From Gammaproteobacteria bacterium (lineage in GTDB: Bacteria > Pseudomonadota > Gammaproteobacteria > UBA6429), in NCBI GenBank assembly GCA_003232015.1, contig QIKU01000082.1, forward strand, positions 1-35,498: DNA of 35,498 nt, in the 5' to 3' direction. The notes under the pieces are model-generated. The model worked only from the letters and a program-made list of their open reading frames with translations, was not told where the DNA came from and made no database searches. This document shows positions 1 through 8,377 of this stretch, in pieces. The stretch's first letter is position 1. Each line of letters opens with the position of its first letter. The position numbers were made by a program, and so were the translations under genes.

Positions 1-93
1 GAGTTTTCGATCTCGCCACGCCTGATAAGTATCATTGTTTTCAAGATGAAAAGGACTGGCTTTGGCCTGGGGGTTTAATGCGAGCTTTGTCAT
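1..93 (-). CDS. N-terminus of an unidentified protein (partial)
   Basis: An open frame starts with ATG at 93 and runs off the left edge (31 codons visible). The peptide begins MTKLALNPQAKASPFHLENN and continues with a Trp/Arg/Lys-rich stretch; it reads like a soluble protein but I do not recognise the family. A weak AGG Shine-Dalgarno lies 6 nt before the ATG. An exact FNR-type box (157-170) is centred about 70 nt upstream, at the distance expected for class II activation with a short leader, which supports this strand being the coding one. The opposite strand is also open over 3-98, so the call is tentative. Confidence 0.45.
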   Translation of the reverse strand, partial: MTKLALNPQAKASPFHLENNDTYQAWRDRKL

Positions 94-156
94 GTTGAGC
101 CTGTTTTAAGTAAAGTAAATATGCGCATAAACTAACCTTGTTTACTGATAGTCAAG

Positions 157-170
157 TTGATCTTGATCAA
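157..170. promoter_or_regulatory. FNR/Anr-type operator
   Basis: TTGATCTTGATCAA matches the FNR consensus TTGAT-N4-ATCAA at every fixed base. If it acts on the leftward gene starting at 93, a centre at -41.5 would put the transcript start near 122; TAGTTT (read on the minus strand, 134-129) is then a weak -10 at the right place. It could instead act on the rightward gene at 428, but that is more than 250 nt away. FNR-family proteins switch genes in response to oxygen or NO. That this site is used is inference. Confidence 0.6.
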
Positions 171-202
171 TCATAACGGAATTTAGTGAAATAAAATAAA
201 CT

Positions 203-310
203 GCCCCGCAGCAAGCGGATGGGGTATTAATGCTTTAAACATTGTAGCCCTGGATCAGGCTACACATTTCGTTTTTTTATATCTACGCAGCAAGCTGCGG
301 GAAATTAAAC
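203..310 (-). repeat. Composite palindromic repeat, copy 1 (short form)
   Basis: This segment corresponds, in inverted orientation, to 4321-4496. The shared blocks are a GC-rich palindrome (CCCCGCAGCAAGCGG...GGGG, 204-224) followed by TATTAATGCTTTAAA, and a distal block carrying GGCTACACATTTCG, a T-run, ATATCTACGCAGCAAGC and AAATTAAAC. The copy here lacks most of the long central hairpin of the other. It lies in the 334-base stretch 94-427, which holds no gene; apart from this repeat and the FNR box I see nothing there. Confidence 0.7.
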
Positions 311-427
311 CCAGCACATCAGGGGGTATAGCCGTTGTTGCTATGCCATTGTTAGCCGTTAACTTGTAATTATCTCAAAATCGTCTATTCCTTAATATAT
401 ATGCAACAAATACGGGAGAAGATAACA

Positions 428-649
428 ATGAACAGCATTACTGTTTATATTGATGAAACCCTTAGCACTCGGGAAATAGCTAAACTCAAGCACGATATTT
501 TGGCTATACCGCATGTTACCGATGTTGAACATCCTCGTGATGACGAGCATGATTTAACGATTGATTACGAGCCCCACGTGAGCTTGCCAGGGCTGGTATT
601 AAAAACATTGCGTTCCAGAGGTTTTCACCCTGATATTACATCGGCATAA
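428..649 (+). CDS. Small HMA-like (ferredoxin-fold) hypothetical protein
   Basis: This encodes a 73-residue acidic protein, probably cytosolic (no signal peptide or membrane segment). The ATG at 428 is preferred over an in-frame ATG at 401 because GGGAGA lies 8 nt upstream of it. The pattern beta (ITVYID), helix (REIAKLKHDILAI), beta (VTDVEH), beta (DLTIDYE), helix (PGLVLKTLRSRG) is that of the heavy-metal-associated domain, but the CxxC is absent and there is no cysteine at all, so metal binding through thiols is unlikely. Function is unknown. It converges with dbpA, the two stop codons being 1 nt apart. The fold assignment is by eye. Confidence 0.75.
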   Translation: MNSITVYIDETLSTREIAKLKHDILAIPHVTDVEHPRDDEHDLTIDYEPHVSLPGLVLKTLRSRGFHPDITSA

Positions 650-650
650 G

Positions 651-2033
651 TTAGCGAAGTTTTCTTGGTCTAAACTTTCGGCCTTTTATTTTACCTTCAG
701 ACAAAATAGCCAGGGCTTGCTTTGCGACTGAGCGTTCGACTGCAACATAGGCGAGGGTGTCGAAAATATCAATCTTACCAATTTGCTTGCCTTGCAAGCG
801 GCTATTGGCGGTTAATGCACCGAGGATATCGCCTGCGCGTACTTTATTTTTACGCCCACCATTAATGCTGAGTGTGGCCATTGGTGGAGTAGGTTTAAAA
901 CTTTTTCGTGGGCTAAGTGAAGCGGGTTTTTTAATTTTAACCGCACCGTCCTGGTATTCTTCTATGCTGTTCACTTTAGGCGCTTCGGCAGTCATAAATA
1001 TACTTAACGCCAAACCTTCTTTGCCAGCACGACCGGTTCGACCGATACGGTGAATATGTATTTCCGGGTCATGGGGCAGTTCAAAGTTGATAACGGCCTC
1101 TAAATCTTTTATATCCAACCCACGTGCGGCCACATCGGTTGCAATTAATATCGAGCTGCTTTTGTTTGAAAATTGCACCAGCACCTGGTCGCGATCTTTC
1201 TGCTCAAGGTCGCCATGCAAGGCCATAGCATGAAAGCCCAGTTGCCATAATTCATCGGCCAGTTCCTGGCATTGCTGTTTTCTATTGCAAAAAACCACGG
1301 TTGATTCAGGTCTATAATGTTGCAGCAAAGCGATAAGTGTTTTGGTTCGCTCACCTTTTTGTATTTCATAAAAAACCTGTTTAATTTTGTTGTTGTCATG
1401 GGTCGTTTCAACACGGACATCAACGGGGTTTTTCTGAACCGCATCACTGATTTTTTTTATTCCTTCCGGGTAGGTTGCCGAAAATAATAAGGTTTGCCTT
1501 TGCGATGGGGTAAAGTCAATAATCTTTTTAATATCTTCCTGAAAGCCCATATCCAACATCCGATCTGCTTCATCTAAAACCAGTGTTTTTAGCTTATCCA
1601 GAACCAGCGAACCTTTTTGCAAATGTTTTAAAACCCGCCCCGGTGTGCCCACTACAATATGTGGCGCGTGCTCCAGCGAAGCCAGTTGTGGGGCAATGGG
1701 TTTGCCACCGCATAAGCTGATAATTTTGGTGTTGGGAATGGCGCGTGCCAGACGACGCACTTCTTTACTGACCTGGTCGGCCAATTCACGGGTGGGGCAA
1801 AGCACCAAAGCCTGGGTTTGATAATGCCTGGGTTCAAGCTGATGTAATACGCCAATGGCAAAGGCAGCGGTTTTGCCACTGCCCGTTTTCGCCTGTGCCA
1901 GCAGGTCTTTGCCTTTCAATATGGGTGCCAGGCTTTGAGCTTGTATCGGAGTCATGGATTGATAGCCCAAAGAGTCAATATTGGCTAAGAATTCGGCTGA
2001 TAAGGGTAGGGATGAGAAGGCGGTGGTTGTCAT
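651..2033 (-). CDS. dbpA: ATP-dependent RNA helicase DbpA
   Basis: This is a DEAD-box helicase of 460 residues that in E. coli acts on 23S rRNA helix 92 during late 50S assembly. Visible in order are the Q-motif region (GYQSMTPIQAQ), motif I AKTGSGKT, Ia PTRELA, DEAD at LVLDEADRMLDMGF, SAT at LLFSATYP, and the helicase C motifs ARGLD and HRIGRTGRAG. The C-terminal about 75 residues (GDILGAL ... KIKGRKFR) match the DbpA-specific RRM-like domain that recognises 23S rRNA, which separates it from RhlE/SrmB/CsdA. The start at 2033 gives MTTTAFSSL, aligning with the E. coli N-terminus; an upstream in-frame ATG at 2075 would add 14 atypical aromatic-rich residues and no clear SD decides between them. 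It is monocistronic and convergent with the gene at 428. Confidence 0.95.
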   Translation of the reverse strand: MTTTAFSSLPLSAEFLANIDSLGYQSMTPIQAQSLAPILKGKDLLAQAKTGSGKTAAFAIGVLHQLEPRHYQTQALVLCPTRELADQVSKEVRRLARAIPNTKIISLCGGKPIAPQLASLEHAPHIVVGTPGRVLKHLQKGSLVLDKLKTLVLDEADRMLDMGFQEDIKKIIDFTPSQRQTLLFSATYPEGIKKISDAVQKNPVDVRVETTHDNNKIKQVFYEIQKGERTKTLIALLQHYRPESTVVFCNRKQQCQELADELWQLGFHAMALHGDLEQKDRDQVLVQFSNKSSSILIATDVAARGLDIKDLEAVINFELPHDPEIHIHRIGRTGRAGKEGLALSIFMTAEAPKVNSIEEYQDGAVKIKKPASLSPRKSFKPTPPMATLSINGGRKNKVRAGDILGALTANSRLQGKQIGKIDIFDTLAYVAVERSVAKQALAILSEGKIKGRKFRPRKLR

Positions 2034-2166
2034 ATGGGGCTCGAAAAAGTAGGGGAAAAAAGTGTAGCGCATCATAGCAGATTAAGCTAAACGGTGTTTT
2101 TAGTGGCCTGTAACTGGTCTTAGTGTGAAATTAGCGGTTTTTGTATATAAAACTGCCGTAAAGCAC

Positions 2167-2193
2167 TAAAGGTTGGTCTTTGCTGACCGCTAT
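2167..2193 (+). promoter_or_regulatory. Possible sigma-28 (FliA) promoter for the chemoreceptor gene
   Basis: TAAAGGTT (2167-2174; 7 of 8 to the sigma-28 -35 TAAAGTTT), an 11-nt spacer, then ACCGCTAT (2186-2193; 5 of 8 to GCCGATAA). It lies about 80 nt upstream of the chemoreceptor start. Chemoreceptors are commonly transcribed by sigma-28, which makes the match plausible, but the -10 is weak. Confidence 0.35.
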
Positions 2194-2273
2194 AAATCAT
2201 TGATTAGTGATGTAATTGGCTCCCCCACCTAAGCACATCATCTTAAAGGTCATAAATCTGAGGATTAATAAAG

Positions 2274-4310
2274 ATGAAACATAAAATGAACATTAAGCTT
2301 ACGGTTAAAAATAAGTTATTTCTGGGCTTTGGGGCACTTATCCTGATTATGGTTGCTATTTCGGTAAAGACTTTTCTCGGTATGGCACATATTGAAGAAG
2401 TTGAAGATAAATTACTGCATACACGCGTGCCGACTGTTTTAGCGGGGATGCAATTAGAAAATGGCATTAATCATTCACTGGCCGGGCTGCGGGGTTATAT
2501 GATTTTAGGTAAAGACCCTGTAAAGGGTGCGGTAATGAAAAAAGCACGTCTGGCCGGCTGGAAAGATATTGATGAAGCCATGGCTCAACTTCGGAAATTT
2601 TCTAAAGACTGGGCTAACTCTGACAATATTAAAAGCTTCAAGGAAATGGAAGGCTATGTTAAAGATTTTCGTGCAGCACAAGTAGAAGTCGAAAATATTT
2701 CTCATACAGCCGATAACATACCGGCGATTAAAACCCTGTTAACCGATGCGGCACCCCATGCAAAATTAGTTTTGACGGCAATCACTGCGCTAATTGAAGA
2801 AGAAGCCACACTGGAAGCTACGCCGGAGCGCAAGCAATTATTAAAATTACTGGCAGATAGCCGCGGTTCGTTTGCTATTGGTCTGGCCAATATTCGCGCC
2901 TATCTCTTGTCGGGCGACACAAAGTTTAAAGATAACTTTAATGCGAAATGGAAACTGAATACAACACGATTTAATCAGCTATCGACAATGACCAACATTA
3001 TGCCGTCATCACAGCGCACAGCATGGGAAAGTTATAAAAAACACCGCGATGACTTTTCTAAATACCCGCCTGTTATGTTTCAACAACGCAGCGCAAGCGA
3101 CTGGAACCAGGCCAACTATCTACTAGGTACAAAAGCGGCACCCAAAGCCAAAGCCATTATGGGGATTTTAAAAGCGATAAACGCTGAGCAGTTAGCGCTT
3201 GAAAAGACAGATGAAGCGGCATTGGAAGCGGAATCAGCCGCAATGGAGGTGATGATAATACTGGGTACGCTTATTGGTATTATCATTGGTATTGCAGTTG
3301 CCATGTTTATTAGTAAGGCGATTACCGTGCCGCTGGAAAAAGTCGTGACCCGGGCTAAGGAAATAGCCAGCGGGAACTTAACGGGTGAGGCGATTACTGT
3401 TCGTGGTAATGACGAATTAGCCGAGCTTACTCAGTCGATCAATGAAATGGGCACGAGTTTGCAGGACATTATTCAGCAAGTGTCGACTTCGGCGAATGAG
3501 CTGTCGGCGGCCTCTGGCCAGTTACAAAACACAGCAACACAAACAAATCAGGGTATGGAAAACCAGCGTATTGAAACCGAACAGGTTGCAACAGCAATGA
3601 ACCAGATGAGCGCAACCGTGCAGGAAGTGGCACAAAATGCAAGCCTGGCCGCATCGGCTGCCAGCAATGCAGACACAGCCGCATCGAAAGGGCATAGTTT
3701 AGTTACGGAAAATATGAAAAGCATTACAAAGCTGGCCGATGAAATTGAAAATGCATCACAAACAATTAACCGGCTGGGCGAAGATACCAACAGTGTAGAC
3801 AATATTGTGGCGGTGATTAACGGAATTGCCGAGCAAACCAACCTGTTAGCATTGAACGCAGCCATTGAAGCGGCGCGGGCAGGTGAACAAGGCCGAGGCT
3901 TTGCCGTGGTGGCCGATGAAGTACGTACACTGGCCGCGCGCACACAGGACTCGACCGAAGAAATTCGCACAATGCTGGATAAATTAAAAACTGGCGCAAG
4001 TGATGCCGTGCTAGCAATGGAGCGAGGACATGAGCAGGCACAAAGCAGTGTTGAACAGGCCAGTAATGCCAGTAATGCGATTGACGAAATTACCCAGGCC
4101 GTAGCATCTATCAGTGAAATGAACACCCAAATTGCAACAGCAGCAGAAGAGCAGAGTTCGGTTGCAGAAGAAATGAATCGCAGTGTGGTGCAAATTAGTT
4201 CTGAAGCCGACGCCACCCTGCAAAATACACGGGAAACCAGTGCGGCGGCTGAACAGGTGGGTGCTTTATCTCATTCGATGCAGCAAATTATTTCACGGTT
4301 TAAAATTTAA
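2274..4310 (+). CDS. Methyl-accepting chemotaxis protein
   Basis: This is a 678-residue inner-membrane chemoreceptor that would control the CheA kinase. There is a short cytoplasmic N-terminus, TM1 at about 15-32, a periplasmic sensor of about 290 residues, TM2 at about 326-347, a HAMP domain, then a coiled-coil signalling domain with the hallmark hairpin tip starting at residue 518 ([20 protein letters not shown]) followed by [15 protein letters not shown]. The sensor is all-helical with two similar modules (RGYMILGKD and RAYLLSGDT), suggesting a helical bimodular (HBM)-type domain; those studied bind small organic acids, but the ligand here is unknown. There is no C-terminal CheR/CheB-tethering pentapeptide (it ends ISRFKI). 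GAGG lies 10 nt upstream of the ATG at 2274; an ATG at 2286 is a less likely start. No che or fli genes are nearby. Confidence 0.95.
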   Translation: MKHKMNIKLTVKNKLFLGFGALILIMVAISVKTFLGMAHIEEVEDKLLHTRVPTVLAGMQLENGINHSLAGLRGYMILGKDPVKGAVMKKARLAGWKDIDEAMAQLRKFSKDWANSDNIKSFKEMEGYVKDFRAAQVEVENISHTADNIPAIKTLLTDAAPHAKLVLTAITALIEEEATLEATPERKQLLKLLADSRGSFAIGLANIRAYLLSGDTKFKDNFNAKWKLNTTRFNQLSTMTNIMPSSQRTAWESYKKHRDDFSKYPPVMFQQRSASDWNQANYLLGTKAAPKAKAIMGILKAINAEQLALEKTDEAALEAESAAMEVMIILGTLIGIIIGIAVAMFISKAITVPLEKVVTRAKEIASGNLTGEAITVRGNDELAELTQSINEMGTSLQDIIQQVSTSANELSAASGQLQNTATQTNQGMENQRIETEQVATAMNQMSATVQEVAQNASLAASAASNADTAASKGHSLVTENMKSITKLADEIENASQTINRLGEDTNSVDNIVAVINGIAEQTNLLALNAAIEAARAGEQGRGFAVVADEVRTLAARTQDSTEEIRTMLDKLKTGASDAVLAMERGHEQAQSSVEQASNASNAIDEITQAVASISEMNTQIATAAEEQSSVAEEMNRSVVQISSEADATLQNTRETSAAAEQVGALSHSMQQIISRFKI

Positions 4311-4320
4311 TCGCTTTGGG

Positions 4321-4496
4321 TTTAATTCCCCGTAGCTTGCTTGCTGCGTAGATATAAAAAACGAAATGTGTAGCCTGGATGTAGCGCAGCGTAATCCGGG
4401 GAGGCTTGTGCTACACATTTCCCGGATTCCATTGCATTCCATCCAGGCTACCATATTTAAGGCGTTAATACCCCGTTCGCTTGCGGCGGGGTAGTA
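4321..4496 (+). repeat. Composite palindromic repeat, copy 2 (long form)
   Basis: This segment starts with TTTAATTCCCCGTAGCTTGC and contains a long hairpin with perfect 11-bp outer arms, GTAGCCTGGAT (4370-4380) and ATCCAGGCTAC (4441-4451). Inside it are further complementary blocks (AATCCGGGG and CCCGGATT). It closes with TTTAAGGCGTTAATACCCCG and the GCTTGCGGCGGGG palindrome. Its two ends correspond in inverted order to 203-310. The 292-base gap between the chemoreceptor and rluA consists almost entirely of this element and the next one; no gene is seen. Confidence 0.75.
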
Positions 4497-4497
4497 C

Positions 4498-4576
4498 GTA
4501 GCCTGGATGCTGCGAAGCGAAATCCGGGAAGGTTGAGAGCTGCTTTCCGGATTGCATTTTATTCCATCGGGGCTAC
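4498..4576 (+). repeat. Second hairpin of the same repeat family
   Basis: GTAGCCTGGATG (4498-4509) pairs imperfectly with CATCGGGGCTAC (4565-4576), with AATCCGGGAA and TTTCCGGATT forming the inner stem. It repeats the central hairpin of the preceding element in tandem. It lies just past the stop codon of the leftward rluA and could protect or end transcripts from both sides, although no typical U-tract follows. Confidence 0.65.
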
Positions 4577-4602
4577 TTGCTGGATAAAAAAATATTCGAT
4601 TA

Positions 4603-5250
4603 TTAAAAAGGACTGTTACTGGCAATGGTTAATATTTTATTTGTTGCTGGATGTAAAAAAATAATTTTGCTGGCATGCAGGTGTAATCGAATATGTTTAT
4701 CAGCTTCGGCTTTAGAATAAAGCGCATCACCGCTAATAATATGGCCAATCGATAATAAGTGCACTCGGAGCTGATGTGAACGGCCGGTTACAGGTGTAAG
4801 CTTTAGACGTGTTGTTTGTTCTTTGCAGTTGGTAGACAATATTTCATAGCGTGTTAATGAGGACTTCCCCTGTTCATAATCAACTTTCTGCATGGGCCGA
4901 TTTGGCCAGTCGGTTATTAAGGGTAAATTAATTTCGCCGTTGTTATTTTTAACGATACCCTGGACAACAGCGATATATTCTTTTGCAATCTTTCTTTGCT
5001 CAAATTGCTTGCTAAGCTGGCGGTGTATTTGCGGACTTCTGGCCAGTATCAAAATACCGGAGGTTGGCATATCGAGTCGATGCACAATCAATGCTTCTGG
5101 ATAGCTGGCTTGGATTCGGGAAATTAAACAGTCCTGTTTGTCGGCGCCGCGTCCCGGTACACTTAATAAGCCAGCGGGTTTGTTGACAACGATAACGCTA
5201 TCATCAATATGTATAATTTCCGGTTTATCTAAAGGGGGAGAATAGATCAT
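4603..5250 (-). CDS. rluA: 23S rRNA/tRNA pseudouridine synthase RluA
   Basis: This is a 215-residue pseudouridine synthase; E. coli RluA (219 aa) modifies U746 of 23S rRNA and U32 of some tRNAs. The catalytic motif VHRLDMPTSG places the nucleophile at D60. The sequences NKPAGLLSVPGRG, LITDWPNRPMQKVDYEQGKS and TPVTGRSHQLRVHLL track E. coli RluA throughout, including the DWPNRP-QKV stretch. No S4 domain is present, as expected for RluA and unlike RluC/D. It appears monocistronic, transcribed leftward toward the repeat cluster. Confidence 0.93.
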   Translation of the reverse strand: MIYSPPLDKPEIIHIDDSVIVVNKPAGLLSVPGRGADKQDCLISRIQASYPEALIVHRLDMPTSGILILARSPQIHRQLSKQFEQRKIAKEYIAVVQGIVKNNNGEINLPLITDWPNRPMQKVDYEQGKSSLTRYEILSTNCKEQTTRLKLTPVTGRSHQLRVHLLSIGHIISGDALYSKAEADKHIRLHLHASKIIFLHPATNKILTIASNSPF

Positions 5251-5311
5251 GGTGATGTGCTTGGTATTGTAGGTTGGGGGGGCGTAAGGAAGCCCAACAT
5301 TATATGATTAT

Positions 5312-5752
5312 TTAGATATTAAACTCACCTTGCCATGTCTGATTTTTATAATCGATTTTTAAATGTTTGGGGTGCATTTTTTGTGAGGCGCTGGAGTCAA
5401 ACCTTCTTTTTTCCGGGAAGTTTTTGGCAAACTCAATCGGGTCGCAGGACGCCGATTCAACCGGATGGAAAGCAACGCAAAGTTTGTTGTTAACAACAGC
5501 AAGATCAAAGTCAGCATTATCGGTAAATAATACCCGTTTTTTTATAACGCAGGAAAAATATAACTGCATTTCAACAACTAATGGTTTGGTTTTTTTTAAA
5601 AATTCACGTTGTGCGCGTTTGGTCCATTCAACGGATAATGGCTTGTCTTTTAGTGTGATGTGTTCGGTATAAGCATAGGGGTTTAACCATTTATCAATCA
5701 GGTAAAAAGGATTTATACCTGGGCCAAAACCGAATAAGCTATGATTTTTCAT
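5312..5752 (-). CDS. Hypothetical protein
   Basis: This is a 146-residue protein I do not recognise. It starts MKNHSLFGFGPGINPFYLID, is rich in Lys and Phe, and has no signal peptide or clear membrane segment; two cysteines are scattered without a motif. An AGGT lies upstream of the ATG at 5752 in a plausible SD context. The frame has no internal interruption and the composition is protein-like. It sits between rluA and a small membrane protein, all leftward, with gaps of 61 and 84 nt, so co-transcription is possible. Nothing in the sequence suggests a reaction or partner. Confidence 0.7.
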   Translation of the reverse strand: MKNHSLFGFGPGINPFYLIDKWLNPYAYTEHITLKDKPLSVEWTKRAQREFLKKTKPLVVEMQLYFSCVIKKRVLFTDNADFDLAVVNNKLCVAFHPVESASCDPIEFAKNFPEKRRFDSSASQKMHPKHLKIDYKNQTWQGEFNI

Positions 5753-5836
5753 GCTGCCGTTATACCTGCTTTAGAGTATTGCCATCTGACTCTATTGTAG
5801 CACAGTGGTTAGCCGTAGAAGCAGGGTGAACGGGTA

Positions 5837-6076
5837 CTATTCGGTTGAACCAGTTTTAGTTGTGTTTGAAAATAAAGTGCTCACCTTTAAAATAAATAAA
5901 ATCCAGGGTGTGCCATGCAGAAATAAGTCAAAAATATCAATGGGCTTGCTTAAATCCCCGTTAAATAACATGGTTATTTTTTCGAGCAAATGCGGTTCGG
6001 GGGTAAAGGGTGCCAGACCAAGGGTTAAGGTCAGGATAATAACCAGTGGCCAGCTTAGGGATTGGATCCAGCGCAT
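5837..6076 (-). CDS. Small two-TM membrane protein
   Basis: This is a 79-residue protein starting MRWIQSLSWPLVIILTLTLG, with one hydrophobic segment at about 5-22, a polar middle (LLEKITMLFNGDLSKPIDIFD), and a second segment at about 51-65 (LFLHGTPWILFILKVSTLF). GGAG 7 nt before the ATG at 6076 fixes the start; an upstream in-frame extension to 6175 lacks this and is unlikely. I recall similar small proteins (PxP-LxEKL, KPIDIFDLLLHGxPW) that databases often label 'RND transporter' without evidence; the function is unknown. It is transcribed divergently from arsS with 174 nt between the starts. Confidence 0.75.
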   Translation of the reverse strand: MRWIQSLSWPLVIILTLTLGLAPFTPEPHLLEKITMLFNGDLSKPIDIFDLFLHGTPWILFILKVSTLFSNTTKTGSTE

Positions 6077-6250
6077 GTTGTGCTCCAGTTTAATGTGTAT
6101 AATGTGATGAGTTCGATTATAAAGCATTACTTTAGTAAACTCTAATATTACATTAATCAGAGATTCCTTAAACATTAGGCCTGCCTTGTTCTGAACTATT
6201 TTGTTACGTCTGAGTCTGAGTTTGCTAACTACAATTAAAGTCCTTTAAAA

Positions 6251-7216
6251 ATGCTTGATACCCTGGAAAAATTAATACCCTCCGATTTCCCGTCCATTGC
6301 GCGCCAACAGCTTGAAATACTACAGGTTAATCTGGGTTATAAATGCAACCAGCAGTGTTTGCATTGCCATGTGAATGCGGGGCCAAATCGAAAAGAAGTG
6401 ATGTCAGAGGCTACGATTCATTCTGTGGTCAGGGCGATTAAGACATTAAAGGTTACAACCCTTGATTTAACCGGGGGTGCACCTGAGCTGAATCCCCATT
6501 TTCGATATCTGGTTGAACAGGCTTCGCAAATGTCGGTTCACATTATGGATCGGTGCAATTTAACTATTTTAACTGAACCTGGCCAACAGGGTTTAGCCGC
6601 TTTTTTAGCAAAACATAATGTTGAGGTTGTTGCTTCGTTACCTTGCTATACCGAAGGCAATGTCGATGGTCAGCGTGGCAAAGGGGTTTATAAAAAAAGT
6701 TTACAGGGTCTGAAAATTTTAAATGAACTTGGTTATGGGCAAGCCGGATCAGCGTTAAAACTTAATCTGGTTTACAATCCGGGTGGTGCATTTTTACCGC
6801 CATCGCAACAGGATTTGGAACGTGACTATAAAGAAAAGCTTTTTAACGAGCATGGTATCGTTTTTAATTCTTTATACACCCTTGCCAACATGCCAATTAA
6901 ACGGTTTGGCAGTACGCTATTATCAAAAGGTACATTTGAAGAATATATGCTGTTATTAAAGTCGGCGCACCAGCAAACAAATTTATCAACGGTAATGTGT
7001 CGCTCTATGGTGAGTGTGGACTGGCAGGGTTATTTATATGACTGTGACTTTAACCAAATGTTAAATTTGCCCATTAAAGATGCCACCAACAAGAAGCTGT
7101 GTTTAGATACAACAGATAGCAACACATTAAAAGAATTACCCATTTATATTGCCGACCATTGCTATGGTTGCACTGCGGGGCAGGGCAGCAGTTGTGGCGG
7201 CGCGTTATTAGATTAA
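6251..7216 (+). CDS. arsS: Arsenosugar biosynthesis radical SAM protein ArsS
   Basis: This is a 321-residue radical SAM enzyme. The cluster-binding motif CNQQCLHC gives C32, C36 and C39, followed by a GGAPE-type SAM-binding segment (LDLTGGAPELNP). The C-terminal DUF3641-like half carries more cysteines (MCRSM, YDCDF, HCYGCTAG, SSCGG), probably for auxiliary iron-sulfur clusters. In characterised homologues ArsS transfers the SAM-derived 5'-deoxyadenosyl unit to dimethylarsenite, the committing step to arsenosugars. It is the first gene of a tight cluster with arsM (18-nt gap) and two glycosyltransferases, which supports the call. The SD is weak. No arsR, arsB or arsC lies in the window, so arsenic-responsive control is not apparent. 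Confidence 0.92.
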   Translation: MLDTLEKLIPSDFPSIARQQLEILQVNLGYKCNQQCLHCHVNAGPNRKEVMSEATIHSVVRAIKTLKVTTLDLTGGAPELNPHFRYLVEQASQMSVHIMDRCNLTILTEPGQQGLAAFLAKHNVEVVASLPCYTEGNVDGQRGKGVYKKSLQGLKILNELGYGQAGSALKLNLVYNPGGAFLPPSQQDLERDYKEKLFNEHGIVFNSLYTLANMPIKRFGSTLLSKGTFEEYMLLLKSAHQQTNLSTVMCRSMVSVDWQGYLYDCDFNQMLNLPIKDATNKKLCLDTTDSNTLKELPIYIADHCYGCTAGQGSSCGGALLD

Positions 7217-7234
7217 GTTGCAGGAGTTAAAGCT

Positions 7235-8362
7235 ATGGACGTAAAGTCATCTGTATTAGAGCGTTATTCCGAAGGTGCAAAGTCTCAGCAAGCCGATTTA
7301 TGTTGCCCTGTCGATTATAATACTGATTTATTAAAAATTTTACCGCAGGAAATTTTAGAACGTGATTATGGCTGCGGTGACCCATCTCGTTATGTCCGTA
7401 AAGGCGACACGGTGCTTGATCTTGGTAGCGGTGGCGGGAAGATTTGTTATATTGCGGCGCAATTAGTGGGTGAGTCTGGTCATGTTATTGGTCTGGATAT
7501 GAACCATGACATGCTATCGCTTGCACAAAAATACAAAGCCGATATGGCGGATAAAATTGGTGGTGATCGTGTCAGTTTTTATTATGGGCACATTCAGGAC
7601 TTAGCGCTGGACTTGAATGCGGCAGATGCGTATTTAAAAAAACACCCGGTTAAAAACAAAGACGATCTGGAAAAGTTTGATGCCTGGCAGATAAAACAAA
7701 AGCATAGCCAGCCGCTTATTGCAGATAATTCAATCGATCTTATCGTTTCGAATTGTGTCTTAAATCTTGTCGATGACACGCAAAAATTGCAGTTAATTAA
7801 TGAAATCTTTCGGGTTTTAAAGCCGGGTGGCCGTGTTGCTATTTCGGATATTATCAGTGATGAATTTGTACCGGATGAAATGAAAGCCGACCCGGAACTC
7901 TGGAGTGGTTGCATTTCGGGTGTATTTCAGGAAAAAGAATTTTTACAAAAATTTATTGATGCTGGCTTTTACGCTGTAGGCTATGACAAATGGGATAATA
8001 CACCGTGGAAAACAATTAATGGTATTGAATTTCGTTCGGTAACATTAACGGCCATTAAGCCTGAACAAGTGACGGCTTTGGATGAGGGGCATACGGTTAT
8101 CTATAAAGGTGCTTTTGCGTCGGTTACCGATGATAAAGGTTATGTTTTTGACCGTGGTGATCGTATCGCGGTTAGCAATATTCATTTTAATACGTTACGC
8201 AGTAGTGCATTGGCAATGGACTTTGTTTTTATTGAACCACAGAAAAAAGCCTGCTGTGCAGTGGCATGGTCAGACTCCATGTTTACTGTGCGAGCGGTTG
8301 AAGACTCTAAAATTAGTACAGGGAATGAGTCAGACAGTTCATCCTCCTCGTGTTGTGGTTAA
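7235..8362 (+). CDS. arsM: Arsenite S-adenosylmethionine methyltransferase ArsM
   Basis: This is a 375-residue SAM methyltransferase. Motif I is VLDLGSGGGKICYIAA (about 60-75). The arsenite-binding cysteine candidates are C47 (DYGCGDPS), C174 (SNCVLNL) and C226 (WSGCISG), with C23/C24 near the N-terminus, in the arrangement known for ArsM. The protein methylates As(III) stepwise to mono- and dimethyl forms in the cytosol; DMA would then feed ArsS. The sequence after about residue 270 is an extension with a CC pair (KACCAV) and a Ser-rich tail ending SSCCG, as in other ArsM proteins with vicinal cysteines at the C-terminus. AGGAG precedes the ATG. It lies 18 nt after arsS. Confidence 0.93.
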   Translation: MDVKSSVLERYSEGAKSQQADLCCPVDYNTDLLKILPQEILERDYGCGDPSRYVRKGDTVLDLGSGGGKICYIAAQLVGESGHVIGLDMNHDMLSLAQKYKADMADKIGGDRVSFYYGHIQDLALDLNAADAYLKKHPVKNKDDLEKFDAWQIKQKHSQPLIADNSIDLIVSNCVLNLVDDTQKLQLINEIFRVLKPGGRVAISDIISDEFVPDEMKADPELWSGCISGVFQEKEFLQKFIDAGFYAVGYDKWDNTPWKTINGIEFRSVTLTAIKPEQVTALDEGHTVIYKGAFASVTDDKGYVFDRGDRIAVSNIHFNTLRSSALAMDFVFIEPQKKACCAVAWSDSMFTVRAVEDSKISTGNESDSSSSSCCG

Positions 8363-8377
8363 GTCGCACTTTTAAAA

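Noticed and set aside
3..98. Open frame on the + strand that could be the C-terminus of a rightward gene
   Set aside because: The minus-strand frame over the same bases has an ATG with a weak SD and an FNR box at a suitable distance; both cannot be real, and the evidence leans to the minus strand, though not decisively.
3548..4216. 222-residue open frame antisense to the chemoreceptor
   Set aside because: It is rich in Ala/Ser/Ile/Val with repetitive composition, as expected from the complement of a coiled-coil gene, and has no SD or family motif.
5805..6107. 100-residue + strand open frame opposite the small membrane protein
   Set aside because: The minus-strand gene has a strong SD and two clear membrane segments, whereas the + frame has no SD and unlikely composition.
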